Part shown: one piece after another, positions 1-11,700 of the stretch
How the letters are laid out: each line of letters starts with the position of its first letter
How positions within the stretch are numbered: the first letter of the stretch is position 1
Assembly: GCA_032690845.1 (NCBI GenBank)
Contig: CM064434.1
Coordinates: 8,992,108-9,056,107, forward strand
Origin: Eleusine coracana subsp. coracana
Taxonomy: Eukaryota > Streptophyta > Magnoliopsida > Poales > Poaceae
Reading direction: 5' to 3'
Length of the DNA: 64,000 nt
The notes under the pieces: generated by a model
What the model saw: only the letters and a program-made list of their open reading frames with translations
What the model was told of the DNA's origin: nothing
The model's database searches: none
Program-made: the position numbers and the translations under genes

Positions 1-379
1 TGAACTGATAAACCAATGCTTTTTACTGAAGTAGAGGACTTTCAAAAGGCAAGTACCGTTCATTTCAGTCTAAGATATGTTTGTTAAAAGATGGAATGGT
101 GTCTCATGTTTCCTTTATATTTGTTGGTTGGAAAATTTATAGTTTTGGAGTATAGGAGTTTGCATGGCATATGTATTATATGATAAATTACTGCCCTTTA
201 TCTGAATTATAATATATTCCATTTATATTAATAACTATAGTGCAAAAACACTAGTGTGCATTTATAAAGATTTTTTCTCCACGATGATATGTTACACTAT
301 CATAAAAAATGTCCAAGCTACTTTTAGGGGAGGAAGAATTATATCGCTAATTTCCACAAATTTTGATGGAACTGCTTGT
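1..379. other. AT-rich flank, nothing recognised
   Basis: AT-rich sequence left of the old LTR. I see no coding potential, terminal repeats or RNA gene in it. Confidence 0.5.
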
Positions 380-1394
380 TGTAAGCTTCATGACCATTGA
401 TGATTGGATCCCCAAGATACGGATATTATGGTGATTAACGACAACTATGAAAATGTGGCTAATATCTACACAAGTGTTGTGTGTGATGGAATCATCTTCT
501 ACTCTATTTCAAATCTTTTGATGATGGTTGCCTTGGCAATTGTTAACAATGACCATAAGCATGGAGGTTGGATAAGCTTGATGGAGTCCAAAGGTTAATG
601 GGGATGGATCAAGGCTAAGGACAAGCTAGGAGCAAGTGTTTCGAACACTTGTCTAGTTGTTACGGCTTGAGTCCATTGGGAAAACCAGACTATCAAGGTG
701 GTCTAGGTCATATCTCTTAGGTCATGCTAGTCGGTGTTGTGCATGGATGCTTGGTGAAATTACAAGGTACTAGGTGGCACTGGAGAAGCCAAGGAGTTGT
801 TGGATGAAGTTGGGAAATGAAGTCAAGTGAAGACGAGGAGTTTCAGCTTCTAGAGATGGAGACCAGACAGAGGGGTCATGGAGACCGGATGGTCCGGTCA
901 TCAGAAGAAATTTCAAATCAGAGAGGAGTTGCTGCGAGGAAGCCATTAGCGCAAAGACGCATAGCCACCGGACGGTCTGGTGTGCAGAACGGACGGTCCA
1001 ATCTGGATGGATGGGAGCACAATAGAGAGGAAGCAGTTTTGACATCGCTCTGGAATGAACAGGAACTGTAGAGACCAGACAGTTCGGTCTACAGACAGCT
1101 GGGACAGGAGAGCAATGGCTCTAGAGGAGCTGTCTAGTGAAGACCGGATAGCTCAGTCTGGCAAAAACTAGACTGTACAGTCTGTACGTCCAGAAAGGCT
1201 ATTTTATGGAGCAATGGCTAGTTGGATGTTGGAAGCCTATATAAAGTCATTGCTGGGGTCTTGGAGACCTCTCTTGGCCATTTGGATTGCTTGGAGCATC
1301 AGTAGGGAGCCAAGAGGAAAAGAGGAGAGCACTAGGAGAAGATATTGGAGATCTTGAGAGTTCTAGAGAGAGTAACTTGAGCATCCATATACAT
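380..1394 (+). repeat. Left part of an older, interrupted copia LTR
   Basis: It starts TGTAAG..TCATGACCATTGATG, like the LTR at 1395, and keeps the same landmarks in order: the 'gtgactaatatctacac' block, the 'aaaccagactatcaagg' block, several GACCGG/GGTCCGGTC motifs, 'gcctatataa' and 'gagagtaacttgagcatc'. It breaks off exactly where the younger element is inserted, and the matching right part resumes at 11153. It is clearly more diverged than the two LTRs of the younger element are from each other. Whether it was a solo LTR or part of a full element cannot be decided here. Confidence 0.75.
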
Positions 1395-3169
1395 TGTAAG
1401 GATCATGACCATTAAGGTCACCCCAAGGTATGGTGTTTTGGTGATGAATGACAAATATGAAATGTGACTAATATCTACACGATTGTTATTCATGTAGAAA
1501 ACCTTATCTATCTTATGATGATTGTCAATGTTGTCCTTGGCGATTGATGACAATGACCACAAGCATGGAGGCTTGTGAACTTGGTGGAGTCCAAGGGTTG
1601 ATGGAGATGGATCAAAGCGGAGAATAAGCTATGGTGCAAGTGTTTGGAACACTTGACTAGTTGCTAGGGCCTTGAGACCATAGGAAAAACCAGACAATCA
1701 AGGGGGTCTAGGTCATTCTCTTAGGTCATGTCTAGTCGGTGATGTGCAAGGTTGCTCGGTGAAATCACAGGCACTAGGTGACAGTGGAGAAGCCAAGGAG
1801 CTGCTCGAAGAAGCCCGGAAATAAAGTCAAGCGAGAACGACAAGTTTCGGCTTCTGGACATAGAGACCGGACAGAGGGGTCAGTGGAGACTGGACTGTAT
1901 GGTCACTATGTGGTTTTATCCAGAGGCTACAGCGAGGAAGCAAGGAAGTTTCTGGTATCTGAGGTCATAGAGACCGGACGGTCCGGTCTAGTGACCGGAC
2001 GGTCCTGTCACTATAAAGGATTCAGAGCAGCGAGGAGCTTCGCCGTCGAAATGTTTCTAAACTGGAGAGAGAAACAACTGGATTGGCTGGTCAGTATAGG
2101 AAATTGCCTGGACACTGTTGTGCCAATGGTTAGGAGAGTCGTTACCAGAGTGACCGGACGGTCTGGTCTGAGAGTGACCGGACTATATGGTCAATACGTC
2201 CAGAAAGGCAATTTCATGAGGCAACGACTAGTTTGAGGTTGGGAGCCTATATAACTTCGTTGTTGGGGTCTTAGAGACCCCTCTTGGCCAGTGGAATACC
2301 TGAGAGCATTTGATAAGGTCCAAGAGGAAAAGAGGAGAGCACAAGGAGAAGATATTAGATATCTTGATAGTGCTTGTGGAGAGTAACTTGAGCATCTTGC
2401 ACATCTAAGGCTAGGATGTCCTTGAGGGTGTGATCAAGATTGTTACTCTTGGTCTATGGTGAGACCTAGATCGGTTAGGTGTCAGTGATCGAGCCTATCA
2501 TGATTGGTTGTGAAGGCCGTCACACGTTTGTGCACGGTTTGAGCCCGCCGGTGAAAGGGGCATCAATAGTGAGCGCCCGTGTCAACTCGGGGAGTCTGGC
2601 AAGTTCTTGAGAGAGGCGAGCTTGTGCTTTGTGCAGCGGTGACGCACACCGTGCCTTCACTCCAGGAGTGATTGCGGGCTCGTGGGCGAGAACTCCACTT
2701 GATGGCGGGAGGGACTGGGACTCCGGCGGGAGTGATCCAACGAGGAGTAGGGGAAGGCGCCATCCTTCCGAGACCTCAGGAAAAAATCATAAGCCATCTC
2801 TTACTCTACTTCTTGCTTTGATGCATTACTTTTCGCATTTACATACCGTGCTATTCATGCTTGTGTGCTTGTCTTGTGCTAGTTGATTACCCTTGTAGTC
2901 TTGCATGAATAGGCTCCTTACTTGTTAGTAGTATTTGAGCTTCCGCATTTGATCACTAGCATATTTAGGAGTTGCATTGCCTTTGTGTGATCCACTAGTA
3001 TGTTTAGGTTGTTGTTCCTTTCATAGATTCATTATCTTGCTAGTGTGATCACCACTAGAATTGTGTAGGAGTTAATTTGAGTGATCGGTTTTAGGAATTG
3101 GTAATTTTGGTACATAGTGCGAGTTCCCGATTCACCCCCCCCCCCCCTCTCGGTCACTCGGGCCTTTCA
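1395..3169 (+). repeat. 5' LTR of copia element 1 (1775 bp)
   Basis: Begins TGTAAGGATCATGACC and ends ..GGGCCTTTCA, the TG..CA termini of an LTR. It contains several copies of the near-palindrome GACCGGACGGTCCGGTC and related forms between about 1860 and 2190, a 'gcctatataact' TATA-like stretch near 2246, and a run of about 14 C just before its end (3135-3147). The 3' LTR aligns along the whole length, with small copy-number differences in the palindromic motif. Confidence 0.92.
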
Positions 3170-3171
3170 AG

Positions 3172-3184
3172 TGGTATCAGAGCC
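3172..3184 (+). other. Primer binding site (initiator tRNA-Met)
   Basis: TGGTATCAGAGCC lies two bases after the LTR end. It is complementary to the 3' end of plant initiator tRNA-Met, the standard primer for minus-strand synthesis in plant copia elements. Confidence 0.9.
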
Positions 3185-3237
3185 AAGTGCTCATTATAAG
3201 GCTTAACCGTCTTGAGTAGTGACCACATTGAGTTGGG

Positions 3238-4569
3238 ATGCCATCCTATTTGGGGCCGAGTCATGGCTCATGGAAGGATTGCTGTAAGAGCCACCTAAAT
3301 GCCATGATTCCGGATGAGTTGATGGATACTCGTGTGGACTTTGCCAATACCTTTACCGATGATCATGTGTATGATGATTGTGATGATTGTGTGAATGTGC
3401 CTTGTTCTAGTGAGTGCCTAGATCCTCCTAGCGATGACTTGATATGTTGCTCTACTTGTGTGCCTAATATGATGATTAATAATGATGTGTCTCTTGATCT
3501 TGCTTGCTCTACTAGCATGACTAGCATTGATGATGTTTGTGAGCCTCCTATTGATCATGCTAGTAGTTCTCTTGTTGAGGAGTTCTTTGCTATTCACGCT
3601 AATGACAATGAGGACTTACTTGATTCTCTTATTTGCTTGTGAGGTATTGTGGACACGATTGGGGCGACTTCTTTCAAGCTTCCCAAGATCGTGATAGTTG
3701 AGAAGATTCTTTCCTTGCTTTCGAGTAGCAAGCTCTTCTACGTCACCCATGACCTTCTCATGGAGAAGAGTCTCTTCGTCGAGGATGTGATTGAGTTGCT
3801 CTTCAAGGATGAGGAGATCACCGCGAGCATGGTGTGGAAGAAGACATCCAAGAAAAACCATTAAGCATCTTCAAGCAAAGAGAAAGAAGTAGCTTCGAGC
3901 TCAAACTTCTTTGATCCCTCCACAAGATTGTCCTGCAACGACTTCTACAACCTCTTCGGAGCAAGACATTCATCAGGCGCTTCGTCAAGCTCTACCTTAA
4001 GTGTCATTCTAAGTTCTACTCCAAGCACCTTGGGTGGACCAAGCATTGATGTAGGGGGAGCACCAACAACAATGCTCGCTCGATCATTTGAGATGATCAA
4101 TCTTACGGCTTCGGCTCCGGCGCCACCACAAGATCACCTTTGGCATCTTCGTCGAGCTGACCATCATGATCTCCTCTTTGAACTCGGTGAATTTGTGAGA
4201 AATCCGAATGATGACCTTTGTGAGAATCTATTGAGCATCTATGATTTTGTGGGTAGGATAAACTCCTTCAGAGGATTTTGGAGGATTGCACCACATAAAG
4301 TGATTGACAAGCTCCTCCAACAAATCATAACTCCGAAGAGGGGTTTCTTACTTGAGGAGGTAGTCAACAGGAGACATGAGTTCTTAATTGAGAGAGTAAT
4401 GGAGATGATACTTGTGCTCCATTCACAAGTGGGGCATGTGCTTGAGCACGTCACTGGACTCTATGACCCTCCTCATTACTACATCAACCTTGACAATGTG
4501 CACATGGGGGATATTCCTGGATATTGGAGGTATCATGCTCCTCACTATCCCATCAGGAGAAGACTTTAG
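3238..4569 (+). pseudogene. gag-position region of copia element 1, atypical and broken
   Basis: Three open stretches in one frame (3238-3642, 3649-3864, 3928-4569) lie between the primer site and the protease. The first is acidic and Cys/Asp-rich (motifs such as DDCDDCVN). The second has EEITASMVWKKTSKKNH near its end. The third has a Ser/Thr-rich start followed by a helical-looking part (positions about 60-190). I see neither the UBN2-type capsid core nor a CX2CX4HX4C zinc knuckle, both expected in copia gag. Either the gag has diverged beyond recognition or it has been replaced or partly deleted. The frame is continuous with the protease/integrase downstream, so this was part of the polyprotein. 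Stops at 3640, 3862 and 4567 inactivate it. Confidence 0.6.
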
Positions 4570-4689
4570 GACAGGATTGCAAGAATCCCTATCTATGAGG
4601 ATGGTCTCATTGCTCGACACAATGAGGTTGGTACTAGTCAATCTAGTAATGCTTCTGATACTAACCCTTCTACCTCTAGTGCTTGTCTT

Positions 4690-6393
4690 ATGGCTACCAC
4701 TAGGGTCAACTACAAGAGTGGATGTACTCATTGGATTCTTGATAGTGGGTGCACTCAACACATGACCGGGAAGTCAACCATGTTCACCACCATTGATGAA
4801 GATGAAGAAAGTGAGAAGGTGATTTTTGGGGATAACTCAAAGGGGAGAGTTAGAGGCTCGGGCAAGGTGGTCATCACAAATGACCTCCATCTCTCCAAGG
4901 TCTTTCTTGTGGAAACCCTCAACTTCAACCTTCTATCTATTGGTCAACTCTGTGACATGGGTTTCAAGTGCACATTTGATGAGGATGGTGCAACAATTGA
5001 GAATGCCAAGAGAGGGCTAGTATTTCATGGAGTGAGACATGGAAACTTGTATGTCACGGACTTCAAGTCAAGCAATTTGCCACCAAGCACTTGCCTATTC
5101 ACTAAGGCATACAAGGGATGGTTGTGGCATAGAAGACTGACACATGTTGGAATGAATCAGCTCAAGAAGATTGTCAAGAGGAATCTAGTTGAAGGAATGA
5201 AGGATGTGGCCTTTGAGAAGGATAGACTATGCAGTGCTTGTCAGGCAGGGAAACAAGTTGCATCTTCACATCCCACCAAGTCATTCATGTCTACATCTCA
5301 TCCTCTAGAGATCTTGCACATGGATTTGTTTGGGCCAACACACTACAAGAGTCTAGGAGGCAATCTATATTGCTTGGTGATTGTTGATGATTTCACGAGA
5401 TACACTTGGACCTTCTTTCTAGTGGACAAATCTCAAGCCAGAGGTATCTTCAGAAAGTTTGCCAAGAGAGCAAAGAATGAGTTTAATGCTAGCATTGTGA
5501 AGATAAGGAGTGACAATGGGACTAAGTTCAAGAGCACCACAGTAGAGGAATACTGTGACAAGAAAGGAATCAAACATGAATTCTCCACTACATACACTCC
5601 CGAGCAAAATGGAGTAGTAGAGAGGAAGAACAAGGCGCTCATCACTCTTGCTTGTGCCATGTTGGATGGGTATGGAACTCTTGAGAGGTTTTGGGCGGAG
5701 GCAATCAACACGGCTTGCTACACCTCCAACTGTGTCTATCTCCACTAGTTGGTGAAGAAGACGCCGTATGAGCTATTGGTGGGACGGAAACCCAATGTTT
5801 CCTATCTCCGAGTCTTTGGATGTAAGTGTTATATTCTCAAGAAGAGGAGAAAGCCCGGGAAGTTTGAGAGCAGAACTTATGAAGGCCTTCTTGTTGGGTA
5901 CTCTGGGACTTCTAAAGCTTATAGGGTCTACAACTCAGCCACAGGATGTGTGGAAGAATCCTATGATGTGCAATTTGATGAGTCAAATAGGTCTCAAAAG
6001 GAGGATGAATTTCATGAAGTGAACATTAGAGATGAGCCTATGAGGGAAGCCTTGAGAAACATGCCTGTGGGCAAGGTTTTACCCCACGAGGTCAATGATG
6101 GTGATATTAATGAGCCCTCTGCTCCACCACCTCAACCTACCTCCTCCTCCGAGGTATAACAAACAACTCAAGATGCCACAAATACTCCCACAAGCTCCTC
6201 CAAAGATTCATTGAGAGTTCACTCACCAAATGATGAGGAAACCCAAGTGAGAAGTGAGCCACAAACCTCCCCACATACTTCACCACAAACCACTTCTCCT
6301 AGCTCTTCACAAGATACCCTCCTATCCACCTCAAGTTCAAAGTCCAAAACAAGAAAGCATAAGAGTGACTCTTCCACCTCTCTTAGGATCTAA
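4690..6393 (+). pseudogene. Protease-integrase part of copia pol
   Basis: The aspartic protease motif 'WILDSGCTQHMTG' is at about 4732-4770. The GAG-pre-integrase zinc region follows (HRRLTHVG...CSACQAGKQ, about 5128-5250). The integrase core starts 'HMDLFGPTHYKSLGG' and includes VDDFTRYTW, the DNGT motif and EQNGVVERKN (about 5310-5640). A stop at 5746-5748 interrupts the conserved 'VYLH..KKTPYELL' passage. The sequence continues in frame with the integrase C-terminal part (FGCKCYILKK..., KAYRVYNSATG) and a Ser/Pro-rich linker, with further stops at 6157 and 6391. The enzyme would cut the polyprotein and insert cDNA; this copy is not functional. Confidence 0.9.
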
Positions 6394-6579
6394 GACACTC
6401 ATATATTAAGAGAGCAGACAATCCATGATGCACAAGACACTTCACCTAGAGCTTCTCCCGCTCAAAGAAAATACCATCCTAGAACCAATGCCATCAACAA
6501 AGATCATTCACAAGACTTAATCATTGGGAGTCCATCTCGAAGAATAAAAATAAGGAGAAATCAATACAAGCCCAACTAT

Positions 6580-7327
6580 GTGAGTGAAGAGAATGATGAT
6601 GAGGCCAACATTGAAATTGAGAACTTCTCCTTTGTCTCTATGATTGAGCCCACTACCATTGATGAAGTTATGGATGATCATAAGTGGGTTATTGCCATGC
6701 AAGAAGAGTTGAACAACTTTAAGAGGTGCAAAGTATGGAAATTGGTTGAGAGACCCAATAATCAAAATGTGGTTGGCACCAAGTGGGTTTTCAAGAACAA
6801 GCAAGATGAGAAAGGAGCAATTGTCAAGAACAAGGCTCACCTAGTGGCTAAGGGATATTCTCAAGTGGCGGGGATTGACTTTGAAGAGACCTTTGCTCCC
6901 ATGGTCCGCCTTGAAGCTATTCGGATCTTACTTGACTATGCATCACATAATGGCTTCAAGCTCTTTCAAATGGATGTCAAAAGTGCTATCTTGAATAGAG
7001 AGATCAATGAAAAAGTCTATGTGGAACAGCCTCCGGGGTTTGAGGACCCAAAACATCCAAGACATGTGTACAAATTAAAGAAAGCTCTCTATGGCCTCAA
7101 GCAAGCACCAAGGGGCATGGTATGAACACTTGAGGAACTTCCTACTCTAAAATGAATTCACCATTGGAAGCATTGATAGCACCTTGTTCACAAAGCATGT
7201 TGGGAAGGATCTCTTTGTGTGCCAAATCTATGTGGATGATATCATCTATGGGTCAACCAATGAGAAGTTCAATGAAGAGTTTCAGGAGATGATGGCTATA
7301 GAATTTCAAATGTCAATGATTTGAGAG
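6580..7327 (+). pseudogene. Reverse transcriptase part of copia pol
   Basis: RT domain with 'VVGTKWVFKNKQDEKGA', 'HLVAKGYSQVAGIDFEETF', 'MDVKSAILN' and 'KKALYGLKQAPR'. A one-base insertion in the run of G at about 7110-7113 moves the rest to another frame. There the catalytic YVDDI is readable at 7229-7243, preceded by a stop near 7148 and followed by one at 7321. The catalytic aspartates are therefore present in the DNA but not in one reading frame. Confidence 0.88.
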
Positions 7328-8182
7328 TTGCATGTTTTTCTTGGCTTTCAAGTCAAGCAATTGAGAGAAGGAAACTTCATCTATCAAGAGAAATATACTA
7401 AGGATCTTCTCAAGAGATTCAACATGGAGAATTGCAAGCCTTGGCACAGACCTATGGCTACTAGCAAACCCTTGGATGATGATGTGAAAGGAAAACCGGT
7501 GAACCCCAAGCTATATAGATCAATTATTGGGACTTTGCTCTATCTCAGAGCTTGAAGACTGGACATCATGTTTAGTGTGTGTTTATGTGCATGCTATCAA
7601 TCAAATCCAAAAGAGTCACACTTGAAGGCCGTAAAGAGAATAATGAGATACCTCAAGTACACACCTACCATGGGCTTATGGTATCCTAGAGGAACAAACT
7701 TTGAGTTACTTAGGTATTTGGATTCGGACTTTGCAGGTTGCAAAGTAAATAGAAAGAGTACATCGGGAGGTTGCTAATTTCTTGGAAGATCACTAGTATC
7801 TTGGAGCTCAAAGAAGCAAAATTCGGTGACTCTATCTACCGCTGAAGCAGAATATATGGCGGCAGGAGCATGTTGTGCACAACTCCTTTACATGAGGCAA
7901 ACACTCTCGAACTATGGCCTCAACTATACTCAAATGCCACTATATTGTGATAGTGAGGCGGCAATCAAGATGGCCCTCAAGATGGGAGATCATGGTGATG
8001 CAAAGCACATTCAAGTGAGGCATCACTTCATAAGAGACCATGTTGAGAAGAAGGACATCGAGTTGGTGAGCGTGCGAACTCATGAACAATTGGCGGACAT
8101 CTTTACCAAGCCACTCGGTGAGAAGACCTTCAAAAAGATAAGGGGAGAAATCAATGTTCTCGACCTCTCCAACTTCACATGA
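7328..8182 (+). pseudogene. RT thumb and RNase H part of copia pol
   Basis: Continues the shifted frame: 'MHVFLGFQVKQ', 'YRSIIGTLLYLRA', then 'DSDFAGCKVNRKSTSGG', 'TLSTAEAEYMAAG', 'LYCDSEAAIKMA' and 'LADIFTKPLGEKTF'. These are the usual landmarks of the copia RNase H domain. In-frame stops lie near 7553 and 7775. The last stop (8180) is probably the natural end of pol. Confidence 0.88.
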
Positions 8183-9366
8183 GTAACCCTTGAGCTTGTC
8201 TCTTGTAAATATGTATAGTGTTTTGTTTGTTCTTGTTTGTGTCTTTGTTTGTGCTTGTTTCTCTTCCTTTATAGGTTGACTTCGGACCCTCTTGAGATAG
8301 CAATGGACATGGGTTAAGCTTGGGAAGGTGGTTCACGGAGTAACCAAGGCTTTAAAGAATGGACCATTGTGAGCAAGCTTGAGAAGGGAACAACTCATTG
8401 TTGACACTTTGGTTTGTAGCGGTTCTCTCTCTTTTCTTTAGCATCACATCATGCATTGTAAACTTATTGCATTTGCATTCTTTGCATTTTTGCATCCTTG
8501 CATTGTGATACCATACATACTCCCAAGCATGTGTCTAGGAGGAGTTACTCATTTATAATGTGAGTACATGAATCTCTAGATAATCGAATAATAATATTTG
8601 TGCTTCATGCCCATTGAGTCATGTTCGACCGAGCTCCGAGGTTAAATCTACTCGCGCGGATCAAAGACAAGTGGCTCATACATTTCCACCTCTATAATGA
8701 CTAACCCTTGCTCATTTGAGAAAATATGTTGTTGAGTCATAAGTGTAGGGGGGCTACGATGGAACACCACTTCGATCAAGGAGGAACACCATGAAAGGGG
8801 AGTTATCCTAACTCTTACCAACTATTTTATGCCTCCTGGTTTCGTTATGGTTTTGTGTGGTTTTTGGTGATAGGTGACAAAGGGGGAGAGAAAACATGAA
8901 GATCCAAAAGCCAAGTCTAGATCAAAGAGGGAGAAGAAACATGAAGACGATCGATAACACAAAAGGAGAGGAGAACATGAAGAATGAACGTGAAGATTCG
9001 GGGAGATGGAACATGAAGATCACATCAAGATGAACATCTACACCAACATGGAGAAAAATAACGATGGTGCATGTCTACAGCAACAATGTACACCTTCACT
9101 GACATGAGCATCTACGTCCTTGGTGCGTGTCTATATCAACAAGATCGACTACCACAACACCAAGGCGGGCGCAATTTCAGCTTAAGATTGAAATCCAAGT
9201 GCGCTAAATCAGTGGGTCGTTCTCCCTCAACATCTAGCACATCTCGAGGGGGAGACTACTTCCAAGGTAAGGACCAAGGTATGCCTTTCAAGCTTTTCTT
9301 TTCCTTTGGTTCTTTCATGCTCGTCCATTTTTGGATCATCATAAGTAGTGGTTGTCATCCATCACC
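8183..9366 (+). other. Non-coding tail between pol and 3' LTR
   Basis: About 1.2 kb without a domain I recognise. SIRE-lineage elements often carry extra sequence here, sometimes an env-like ORF; none is visible. It holds repeated 'acatgaaga' phrases around 8895-9020 and a short open stretch (9071-9385) that runs into the LTR. Confidence 0.5.
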
Positions 9367-9376
9367 AAAAAGGGGG
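9367..9376 (+). other. Polypurine tract of copia element 1
   Basis: AAAAAGGGGG, four bases before the 3' LTR; the plus-strand primer site. Confidence 0.85.
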
Positions 9377-9380
9377 ACAT

Positions 9381-11147
9381 TGTAAGGATCATGACCATTG
9401 AGGTCACCCCGAGGTATGGTGTTTTGGTGATGAATGACAAACATGAAACGTGACTAATATCTACACGAGTGTTGTTCGTGTAGGAAACCTTTTCTATCTT
9501 ATGATGATTGTCAACGGTGTCCTTGGCGATTGATGACAATAACCACAAGCATGGAGGCTTATGATGGAGTCCAAGGGTTCATGGAGATGGATCAAAGCGG
9601 AGAACAAGCTATAGTGCAAGTGTTTGGAACACTTGACAAGATGTTAGAGCTTTGATTCCATAGGAAAAACCAGACTATCAAGGGGGTCTAGGTCATTCTC
9701 TTGGGTCATGTCTAGTCGGTGATGTGCAAGGTTGCTTGTTGAAATCACAAGCACTAGGTGACAGTGGAGAAGTCAAGGAGCTGCTCGGAGAAGCCCGAAA
9801 ACAAAGTCAAGCGAGGACGACAAGTTTCGGCTTCTGGACATAGAGATCGGACAGAGGGGTCAGTGGAGACCGGACTGTACGATCACTATGTGGTTTTGTC
9901 CGGAGGCTACAGCGAGGAAGCAAGGAAGTTGCCAGTATTTGAGGTCATAGAGACCAGACGATCCGGTCACTATAAAGGATTCAGAGCAGCGAGGAGGTTC
10001 GGCGTCGAAATGTTTCTATACTAGAGAGAGAAACGACCGGACGGTCCGGTCTATTGACCGGACAGTCCGGTCAATACAAGAAATTGCCTAGACAGTGTTG
10101 CGCCAACGGCTCGGAGAGTCGTTATCAGAGTGACTGGATGGTCCGGTCTAAGAGTGACCGGACTGTACGGTCAGTACGTCCAGAAAGGCAATTTCGTGAG
10201 GCAACTGCTTGTTTGAGGTTGGGAGCCTATATAACTTCGTTGCTGGGGTCTTAGAGACCCCTCTTGGCTAGTGGAATACCTGAGAGCATTTGGTAAGGTC
10301 CAAGAGGAAAAGAGGAGAGCACAAGGAGAAGATATTGGATATCTTGAGAGTCCTAGTGGAGTGTAACTTGAACATCTTGCACATCTGAGGCTAGGGTGTC
10401 CTTGAGGGTGTGATCTAGATTGTTACTCTTGGTCTATGGTGAGACCTAGACCGGTTAGGTGTCGGTGATCGAGCCTATCGTGATCGGTTATGAATGCCAT
10501 CACACGTTTGTACACGGTTTGAGCCCGCCGGTGAAAGGGGTATCAATAGTGAGCGCCCGTGTCAGCTCGAGGAGTCCGGCAAGTTCTCGAGGGAGGCGAG
10601 CTTGTGCTTTGTGCAGCGGTGACACACACCATGTCTTCACTCTAGTAGTGATTGTGGGCTCATGGGCGAGAACTCCACTTGGTGGCGGGAGGGACAGAGA
10701 CTCCGGCGGGAGTGGTCCAACGAGGAGTAGGGGAAGGCGCCATCCTTCCGAGATCTCAGGAAAAAATCATGAGCCATCTCTTACTCTACTTCTTACTTTG
10801 ATGCATTACTTTCCGCATTTATATACCGTGCTATTCATGCTTGTGTGCTTGTCTTGTGCTAGTTGATTACCCTTGTAGTCTTGCATGTATAGGCTCCTTA
10901 CTTGTTAGTAGTATTTGAGCTTCCGCATTTGATCACTAGCATGTTTAGGAGTTGCATTTCCTTTGTGTGATCCACTAGTATGTTTAGGTTGTTGTTCCTT
11001 TCATAGGTTCATTATCTTGCTAGTGTTATCACCACTAGAATTGTGTAGGTGTTGATTTGAGTGATCGGCTTTCGGAATTGGTAATTTTGGTACATAGTCG
11101 AGTTCCCGATTCACCCCCCCCCCCCCCTCGATCACTCGGTCCTTTCA
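9381..11147 (+). repeat. 3' LTR of copia element 1 (1767 bp)
   Basis: Starts TGTAAGGATCATGACC and ends ..GGTCCTTTCA. It aligns with the 5' LTR throughout. It lacks about 21 bp of a duplicated GACCGGACGGTC motif near 9965, but has an extra well-preserved pair near 10035-10070. It ends in the same C-run (about 11113-11127). Confidence 0.92.
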
Positions 11148-11152
11148 CACAT

Positions 11153-11700
11153 TTAAAGGCTAGGGTGTCTTTGAGAGTGTGTCTAGGCTGTTACTCTTGG
11201 TCTATGATGGGACCTGGACCGGTTAGGTGTCAAAGATGATCCTACCATGATCGATGTGAAGGTCGTCACATGTTTGTACACGGTTTGAGCTCTCCATTGG
11301 AAGGAGCATCGATAGTGAGTTCCTGTGTCGGCTCGGGGATTCTGGCAAGTTCTTGAGGGAGGCGAGATTGTGCCTTGGTGGTATTAGTGACACAACAGTG
11401 TCTTCACTCCGGGAGTGATTGCTGGATCTTTTTCAAGAACTCCATTTGGTGGCGGGCGGGACCAGCACTCCGATGAGAGTGGTCCAACAAGGACTAGGGG
11501 AAGGCGCCATCCTTCCGATACCTCTGGAAATATTCATGAGCATTCCTTGACCCTTCTCTTTACTATTCTGCAATTGTGTATTATAGTTGATAGGTTGACT
11601 TGAGGGTTGTATAGGCTAGTTTGGTTGAGCTTCTGAATCTCTTACATCATGAACACTAGCATGTGTAGGGTCTTGGTCTACTAGAATTGTTAGGTTGCAA
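11153..11700 (+). repeat. Right part of the interrupted older LTR
   Basis: Continues the old LTR after the insertion: 'aggctagggtgtctttgag', 'ttactcttggtctatg', 'ggaccggttaggtgtc', 'cacggtttgagc' and 'tggcaagttcttgagggaggcga' all match LTR positions around 2405-2620. Similarity fades near 11700 without the expected C-run end, so the old LTR looks truncated by later events. Confidence 0.7.

Larger units (their letters stand above)
1395..11147 (+). mobile_element. Ty1-copia LTR retrotransposon, nearly complete but inactive
   Basis: Full structure: 5' LTR (1395-3169), tRNA-Met primer site (3172), a degraded gag-pol, purine tract (9367-9376) and 3' LTR (9381-11147). The domain order protease, integrase, reverse transcriptase, RNase H defines Ty1-copia. 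Linker and RT wording (for example 'GTKWVFKNKQDEKG') resembles the SIRE/Maximus lineage (Opie/Ji-like); that assignment is from memory of the family. The flanking 5-bp duplication is tacat (1390-1394) against cacat (11148-11152), one mismatch. From 3238 to about 7110 the polyprotein stays in a single frame, broken by in-frame stops at 3640, 3862, 4567, 5746, 6157 and 6391. A 1-nt insertion near 7110 then shifts the frame. It cannot encode a working polyprotein. Confidence 0.92.

Noticed and set aside
817..1071. Open frames in the left LTR region (also 1778-2236, 9758-10254, 10459-10866)
   Set aside because: They lie inside LTRs, change between the two LTR copies, and encode only low-complexity translations of the GACCGG repeats.
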